NCBI RefSeq assembly: GCF_026230105.1
Contig: NC_079485.1
Coordinates: 10,548,872-10,612,871 of the forward strand
Direction of reading: 5' to 3'
Length of the DNA: 64,000 nt
DNA from: Diorhabda sublineata
Taxonomy: Eukaryota; Arthropoda; Insecta; Coleoptera; Chrysomelidae
The notes under the pieces are model-generated. The model ran no database searches and had not been told where the DNA came from. It saw nothing but the letters and a program-made list of their open reading frames with translations. Made by a program: the position numbers and the translations under genes. Of this stretch, positions 61,652-64,000 are shown one piece after another. Position 1 is the stretch's first letter. Each line of letters opens with the position of its first letter.

Positions 61652-61896
61652 GACTGAAATTATGGCCAAATGCAATATAAGAAATATGTATAAATGTATA
61701 ACAATAATAACATTTAACTTACAATAATTAATTAAGATTTCCGGTGATTTTTGATATTATTAAAGCTTTTAAACTCATAGAATTCAATATTCAAATTGAC
61801 GTTACTATAAGAATTTTCATTAATTTTTGATTGGTTAGATTATGAATGACGATGAATTTTTATAGGTTAGATAAGGATAAGTTTTAGTGAATGATG

Positions 61897-61897
<1 letters not shown>

Positions 61898-61936
<39 letters not shown>

Positions 61937-61950
61937 TATATTATATTATA
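61898..61950. repeat. (TTA)n then (TTATA)n microsatellite
   Basis: About 12 TTA units followed by three TTATA units. Confidence 0.9.
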
Positions 61951-62282
61951 AATTTATGGATAACATTAAATTTCAATAGGTTAGGTCGTTATGAATGTAG
62001 TTGATTATTCATTTATTGTCATTAATATTCTAGCCAATGAATATTACAAAAATGCTGTTAACTAGTGACTATCTGAGGGTACTAGTAAGACTTCATTCGA
62101 TATAAGGGATATTAAGACATTCCAAGATAACAGGAACATCAGACAACTCTATATAAAATGATTTTTGATATAATATGTACGCAGGTCACATGTATGAGGA
62201 CAACAGTAGGTGATCTAGCCCCTATACACATTCTAAACTTTCAGTTGAACTTCCATAAAAACGAGAAATCTTCAAAAATATA

Positions 62283-62283
62283 T

Positions 62284-62334
<51 letters not shown>

Positions 62335-62357
62335 TATATATATAGATATATATATAT
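62283..62357. repeat. (TA)n microsatellite
   Basis: A TA tract with two single-base G interruptions near its 3' end. Confidence 0.95.
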
Positions 62358-63192
62358 TGCAAGCGAATCTAAAAATAGTTTGTTATGAATAATAAATATT
62401 TTTTCGAGTGAATTAAAACATTTTTTAAACGTGTTTCTTTATCAAATACAAGCATAATTTCTTATTTTGTTTTTGGCATACCGGTTTTTATCGCTAAAAT
62501 AAAAATACCTCAAATAATGGAATAGCATTTTTAGTCAAATGAATTTTAATGCCTTAGGCCACATTGACTTTGTTTAATATGTGGTCATCGACTCACAAAC
62601 TTGTAACACTACGATTTGTACAAAATCTATCACTTAAGAAATCATCATATTAAGTCATCACTTTCTATTTTAGTAGAACTCATTTATCACTCGCTAATTG
62701 ATTGAATATAGGCTTTATAATTTAAAATCGACAACCGCTACCCGCACTTCAGTACTTATTTTCACATTTTGTTCATCTGAAATTAATCTTAATAATATAG
62801 AAAACAGTACAAAAAGCGATGTCTTACTGAAAAAAAAAGAGAGAGCGAAAAGTAAGGAAATTGCAGATAAAAGAATGATAACAGAAAATAAAAGACGTAA
62901 TGGGTTATGAAAGCCTAAGAGACGAATCAAATTCTTTTGATGGGTAAATGAATGGAAAAAAAGAGGAAAAACATAATTTGAATCTCAAAAACCAAATTTC
63001 TCCAAAATTTGGTATGTCAAATCAATTTTAATATTAAATTTTAACAGCAGCAAATTGTATTTTACATGATATGATAATGGACTTCTGATTAGTCACGTGA
63101 TGCAACGCAACCCATGCATGCTTTTAAACAATGAATTCGGCATTGTACGTGTGTCAAGACTTGGTGCATGTTTTTTGTTTGGAAATTTGGAT
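62358..63192. other. noncoding stretch
   Basis: Nothing recognised beyond an E-box palindrome TCACGTGA at about 63095 (GTCACGTGAT), without promoter context. Confidence 0.5.
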
Positions 63193-63305
63193 CAATTGGG
63201 AATACTTTAAAACTTCCATATTTCCATAATATTAATGTGGGTTGTATTTATCATATATTATATTTATGACTACGTTTGTTTCCATATATATTCCGAATAA
63301 GGAAA
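63193..63305 (+). repeat. local direct duplication, copy 1
   Basis: About 112 bp, nearly identical to 63574-63687 (few substitutions, one or two indels), starting CAATTGGGAATACTTTAA and ending TATTCCGAATAAGG. Confidence 0.95.
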
Positions 63306-63573
63306 TTATTGAAACAATCACTTAAAAACACAGATGTTCAGAGATTTTTAAAATTTTCAAGTTTTTGTACCTTATCATCAAATTTTGTATAATTATTCAT
63401 ACTTTAATTTGAAATACATGTTTTTAGATGCAAGCTCATCTAATTTGTTTATATTATACTAACAATAATTAAAATAAATAGTGCTAATACAAATACATAA
63501 TTAACTTTTTTACTTGTGTGAAATAATATTTGTAATGGAGTAAATTTGCAATGGTCTAAATTAATTCTCATTT
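63306..63573. other. spacer between duplicated segments
   Basis: AT-rich and apparently unrelated to the duplicated unit. Confidence 0.6.
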
Positions 63574-63687
63574 CAATTGGGAATACTTTAAAACTTCCAT
63601 ATTTCCATAATATTAATGTGAGTTATATTTATCATATATTATATTTATAATTTACGTTTGTTTCCATATATATTCCGAATAAGGGAA
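63574..63687 (+). repeat. local direct duplication, copy 2
   Basis: Second copy, offset 381 bp from the first. The flanks are not duplicated, so this is either a segmental duplication or two flanking repeats of an unrecognised element whose interior is 63306-63573. Confidence 0.95.
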
Positions 63688-64000
63688 AGTTAGACATATA
63701 ATGTTCCTATTTATTCAAATAAAAAAATCAGAAACTTATGAATTTGAACTAATGATTATAGTAATCTCTGAATCAACTATTTTAGATGTTACCGCTCCAG
63801 TAATGTCAATTTTTTTTATCCGAAGTTATCAGTGGTCATACGAGACAGAATGGTTTGTGGGGTTGTACTACACTTGTACGATCCACTAAAACCCTCTTTA
63901 GTTAACCCTTAGGTTTTCATCCTGGACCTGCGTCACCATTCCACAGAATGAATCTTCTTCGCTCTATTTATGTTTGTTCTATTTATTCGTCGTTCTTTTA

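Overview
This is AT-rich animal DNA with no complete host gene that I can recognise. Several features point to an insect: decayed mariner copies from several lineages, an I-clade-like non-LTR retrotransposon, a second RNase H-bearing LINE, a Penelope-like reverse transcriptase fragment, many small MITEs and long (TA)n tracts. There is no rRNA gene, credible tRNA gene, operon, CRISPR array or long intact reading frame. A large intron or an intergenic region of an insect fits best. A beetle is possible, but nothing in the sequence fixes the order.

Layout. 0-18.6 kb is mostly featureless noncoding DNA with three mariner relics (5.4 kb +, 10.0-10.3 kb -, 14.3-14.6 kb +) and microsatellites. 18.66-20.18 kb is a foldback-type element with long inverted arms, the right one built of tandem units. 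20.8-23.8 kb holds an IS630/Tc1-mariner-type relic, a small 5S-rRNA-like patch, two (TA)n blocks and an internally deleted mariner. 25.5 kb and 33.8 kb carry two copies of one dispersed repeat. 26.7-28.2 kb is a LINE on the minus strand. 34.8-36.8 kb clusters a Penelope-like RT fragment, a PIF/Harbinger-like MITE with a TTA duplication and a hAT-like MITE with a perfect 8-bp duplication. 40.4-44.1 kb has three mariner relics and two MITEs. 46.9-50 kb has a mariner-type MITE, a pogo/Tigger-like MITE and another mariner relic. 52.1-54.2 kb is an I-clade-like LINE with endonuclease and RNase H but most of the RT missing. 54.5-54.9 kb is a near-perfect 318-bp palindrome. 56.5-58.2 kb contains an unrecognised coding-like stretch, a structured hammerhead-like repeat and a possible promoter with a 5' exon. 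59.5-63.7 kb adds a MITE, a mariner relic, an inverted pair carrying a second hammerhead-like motif, and a 381-bp-spaced direct duplication.

The elements do not work together as a system. All recognisable transposase or RT frames are broken by stops, frameshifts or deletions, so the window reads as a graveyard of unrelated insertions. The points most worth a second look are the foldback element, the MITEs with clean target duplications, the long palindrome, the two hammerhead-like motifs and a few short ATG-led exon-like peptides.
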